Origin: Deltaproteobacteria bacterium
GTDB taxonomy: Bacteria > Myxococcota > Myxococcia > SLRQ01
NCBI GenBank assembly: GCA_029210625.1
Contig: JARGFU010000004.1
Span: 209,329-273,328, forward strand
Reading direction: 5' to 3'
DNA: 64,000 nucleotides
Shown here: one piece after another, positions 62,388 through 64,000 of the stretch
How positions within the stretch are numbered: position 1 is the first letter of the stretch
Layout of the letters: each line of letters starts with the position of its first letter
Program-made: the position numbers and the translations under genes
The notes under the pieces: generated by a model
The model's database searches: none
What the model was told of the DNA's origin: nothing
What the model saw: the letters and a program-made list of their open reading frames with translations, nothing else

Positions 62388-63740
62388 TTGAATCGACCAA
62401 CGATCAGCCCCGAGCGGCTGGCCGAGCTGGCGCAGCGCAAGCTCGCGGCGCTAGGGATCGCCAGCGGCCTGGCTCAGGACGGAAAGACCCTCGTCGGCCG
62501 CATCCCCGTCCAGGCCGGCACCATGGTGAACCCCTTGAGTGGCGAGCCGATCCAGGAGGTCCGCTTCGCGGTCGTGGGGCACGACAAGGTGCGGCTCGTG
62601 GCGCCGCAGGCCCTCGCCGAGCTGGCCCCGCAGCCCTTCTACGATCAGGATCAGCCGGTGCTCCTCCTGGCGCGGATCACCGAGTGCCTGGCCCGCCGCG
62701 CGTCGGCGGCCCAGTGGTGGGAGACGACCCTGCGGGCGCGCGGCTTCGTCGCCCGGCTGGACGCCACCCGGATCGTGGCCCTGGGCCAGGTCGACCTCTC
62801 CACCGGCGGCCGGGTGCTCCTCGAGGGGAGCGACCGCGGGCTCTTCGCGACCCTGGCCATGCGGCCCGGGGACAAGTACCCCCTGCGCCTGGGTGAAGTC
62901 CCCATCGATCTGGAGGACTACCCGGATCGCGCCGACCTCGAGGTCTCCCTCAAGCGCTGGATGGAGGAGGCCGAGCAGAAGCCCGCCGCCGGCGCGGCGC
63001 CGGTGCTGACCCAGCCGGTCGTCGCGCCGGATCCGGCGGCCGTCCCCGGCATCCCCCTCTCGACCTACCTCGCGCGGGCCGATGGCGACCTGCGGGTGCT
63101 CGCCTTCTCGGCGGTGAAGATGGTCACCCTGGGGGAGGAGAAGCTGCGCTTCTCCCTGGAGCAGCGGGGCGCCGAGGTGATCGGCCGGCTGCAGAAGCCC
63201 GGGGCCCTCGTCTGGGAGGGCCGGGTGGACCTCGCCACCTTCCCGGGGGTCGAGGCCTTCGTGGCCCGGCTCACCGGGCAGCAGCCCGCCCCGGCCGCCG
63301 CGCCTCCGGTCGCCGCCGCCGTCCCGACTCCGGCGGCGCCCCCCGCCTCCCGGGCGGTGATGATCGAGCTCCCGCCGCCGGCGCCCGGCAGCCAGCCCCA
63401 GGGCCCGATCCCCAACCACGCGCTGCCCATCAAGGGAGAGCGCTGGGTGATGACCGTGCGGGAGGTGAACCGGGCGAGCGGCCAGGTGGCCTACGCGCCG
63501 GTGGACGCGCACGGCGTGACCTACGGGGAGCCCGCGCGGCTGGAGGAGGGTGTCTTCTCGGAGGTCTTCGCCGATCTGGGCGGCGGCTCGCACCGCCTCT
63601 CGGTGGAGGTCAAGGCGGTGGAGAGCGCGCGGATCTGCTACCTGCAGCTGGACGCGAAGGGAGGCTCGGTGGGGCAGCAGCGCTGCGTGGCGCCGGGGGT
63701 CTTCGTCGCGACCTTCTTACCGGAGGCAGCGGCGTACTAG
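62388..63740 (+). CDS. Large unrecognised protein
   Basis: A 450-residue protein with three segments separated by Ala/Pro-rich linkers at about 213-225 and 300-330; no signal peptide. The N-terminal part (SPERLAELAQRKLAALGIASG) is helical, the middle has ARADGDLRVLAFSAVKMVTLGEEKLRFSLEQRGAE and the C-terminal part is strand-rich (AYAPVDAHGVTYGEP). No family is recognised. TTG 62388 is taken as start with AGAGGC upstream. Upstream genes are divergent. Confidence 0.6.
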   Translation: MNRPTISPERLAELAQRKLAALGIASGLAQDGKTLVGRIPVQAGTMVNPLSGEPIQEVRFAVVGHDKVRLVAPQALAELAPQPFYDQDQPVLLLARITECLARRASAAQWWETTLRARGFVARLDATRIVALGQVDLSTGGRVLLEGSDRGLFATLAMRPGDKYPLRLGEVPIDLEDYPDRADLEVSLKRWMEEAEQKPAAGAAPVLTQPVVAPDPAAVPGIPLSTYLARADGDLRVLAFSAVKMVTLGEEKLRFSLEQRGAEVIGRLQKPGALVWEGRVDLATFPGVEAFVARLTGQQPAPAAAPPVAAAVPTPAAPPASRAVMIELPPPAPGSQPQGPIPNHALPIKGERWVMTVREVNRASGQVAYAPVDAHGVTYGEPARLEEGVFSEVFADLGGGSHRLSVEVKAVESARICYLQLDAKGGSVGQQRCVAPGVFVATFLPEAAAY

Positions 63741-63782
63741 GCGCATTGCCAGGGGTCGGGTCCGGCGGGTAGGAGAGGGGCC

Positions 63783-64000
63783 GTGAAGGCCTGGCTCCCA
63801 CCGGCGATCGTCCTCGCCCTGCTCCTGTCGCCGCTGGCTGCCCTCGCCCACCAGACCGCGGACAGCCGGCTCGAGGTCGAGGTGCGGCCGCTGGCCAACG
63901 AGGTGGATCTGCTGGTGCTGATCCCCGCGCCGGACCTCTCCGACGCCCTCTCGCTGAAGCTCGGCGCCGACGGAGCCCTCGATCCCGAGGACCTCGAGCC
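63783..64000 (+). CDS. N-terminal part of an exported protein (partial)
   Basis: Begins with GTG 63783 after an AGGAG site. It encodes a signal peptide (MKAWLPPAIVLALLLSPLAALA) and then HQTADSRLEVEVRPLANEVDLLVLIP. The start of mature HupE/UreJ-type proteins (a short domain AH-x(2)-DS-x-L, before a membrane part) looks similar, but with 72 residues visible the assignment is weak. It runs off the window. Confidence 0.5.
   Translation, partial: MKAWLPPAIVLALLLSPLAALAHQTADSRLEVEVRPLANEVDLLVLIPAPDLSDALSLKLGADGALDPEDLE

Overview
The window is a GC-rich (roughly 70 percent by eye) chromosomal segment from a delta-lineage bacterium that is most likely a member of Myxococcota. The evidence is: two TGTTCCACGTGGAACA parS sites beside parAB, with a bactofilin gene directly downstream as at the Myxococcus bacM locus; an MglA-type GTPase; a MYXO-CTERM-like anchor behind a Kelch propeller; AgmX/PglI-type C-terminal domains; a paired PafB/PafC-like WYL system; many lipoproteins with Cys-rich, Ig-like or beta-helix domains; and Tad-type pseudopilin genes. 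No rRNA, tRNA, CRISPR array, prophage or transposase was recognised.

Layout. 0-25 kb is accessory and metabolic. It holds a glutamine synthetase homologue, a large surface protein with carboxypeptidase-regulatory repeats, a lipoprotein with about twelve Cys-rich modules and a DUF1554-like end, a DASS/SLC13 symporter, a beta-helix lipoprotein, fructose-1,6-bisphosphatase, the MglA-like GTPase, a LON-substrate-binding-domain protein, and an ornithine cyclodeaminase/alanine dehydrogenase family enzyme. It continues with an operon of two WYL regulators and a membrane spermidine-synthase-like protein, an archaemetzincin, an unusual Kelch plus outer-membrane-type fusion, and FabH. 25.7-30.5 kb is a tight five-gene operon of TadE/TadG-like proteins, a secreted protein and a Flp-like prepilin, with no visible Tad motor genes. 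30.5-32.7 kb holds small envelope proteins.

32.7-54.8 kb is the replication-origin neighbourhood. gyrB, recF, dnaN and dnaA run leftward, interrupted by accessory genes. rpmH-rnpA-yidD-yidC-(small protein)-mnmE, a phosphoesterase, mnmG, rsmG, the parS pair, parA-parB and a bactofilin run mainly rightward. Transcription diverges at 42.3-43.0 kb. That gap contains a DnaA-box-like palindrome, an AT-rich patch and a dense cluster of GATC sites, and a second GATC cluster with a DnaA-like box precedes dnaN; together they look like a candidate (possibly bipartite) oriC. 54.8-64 kb holds envelope and stress genes: a stand-alone secretin-N-like domain protein, an alpha/beta hydrolase, a PAP2 phosphatase, an L,D-transpeptidase with a lipoprotein, Hsp33, a VIT/von Willebrand A protein with two AgmX-type tails, and two unrecognised genes, the last cut by the window edge.

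Several families of imperfect palindromic intergenic repeats recur: a GTGCCTGGCACC-centred element at three loci (with an identical 20-mer), ACGGCTC-heptad inverted arrays in two divergent promoter regions, and GACGGG-hexad inverted arrays at two loci, one lying inside the 5' end of a lipoprotein gene.
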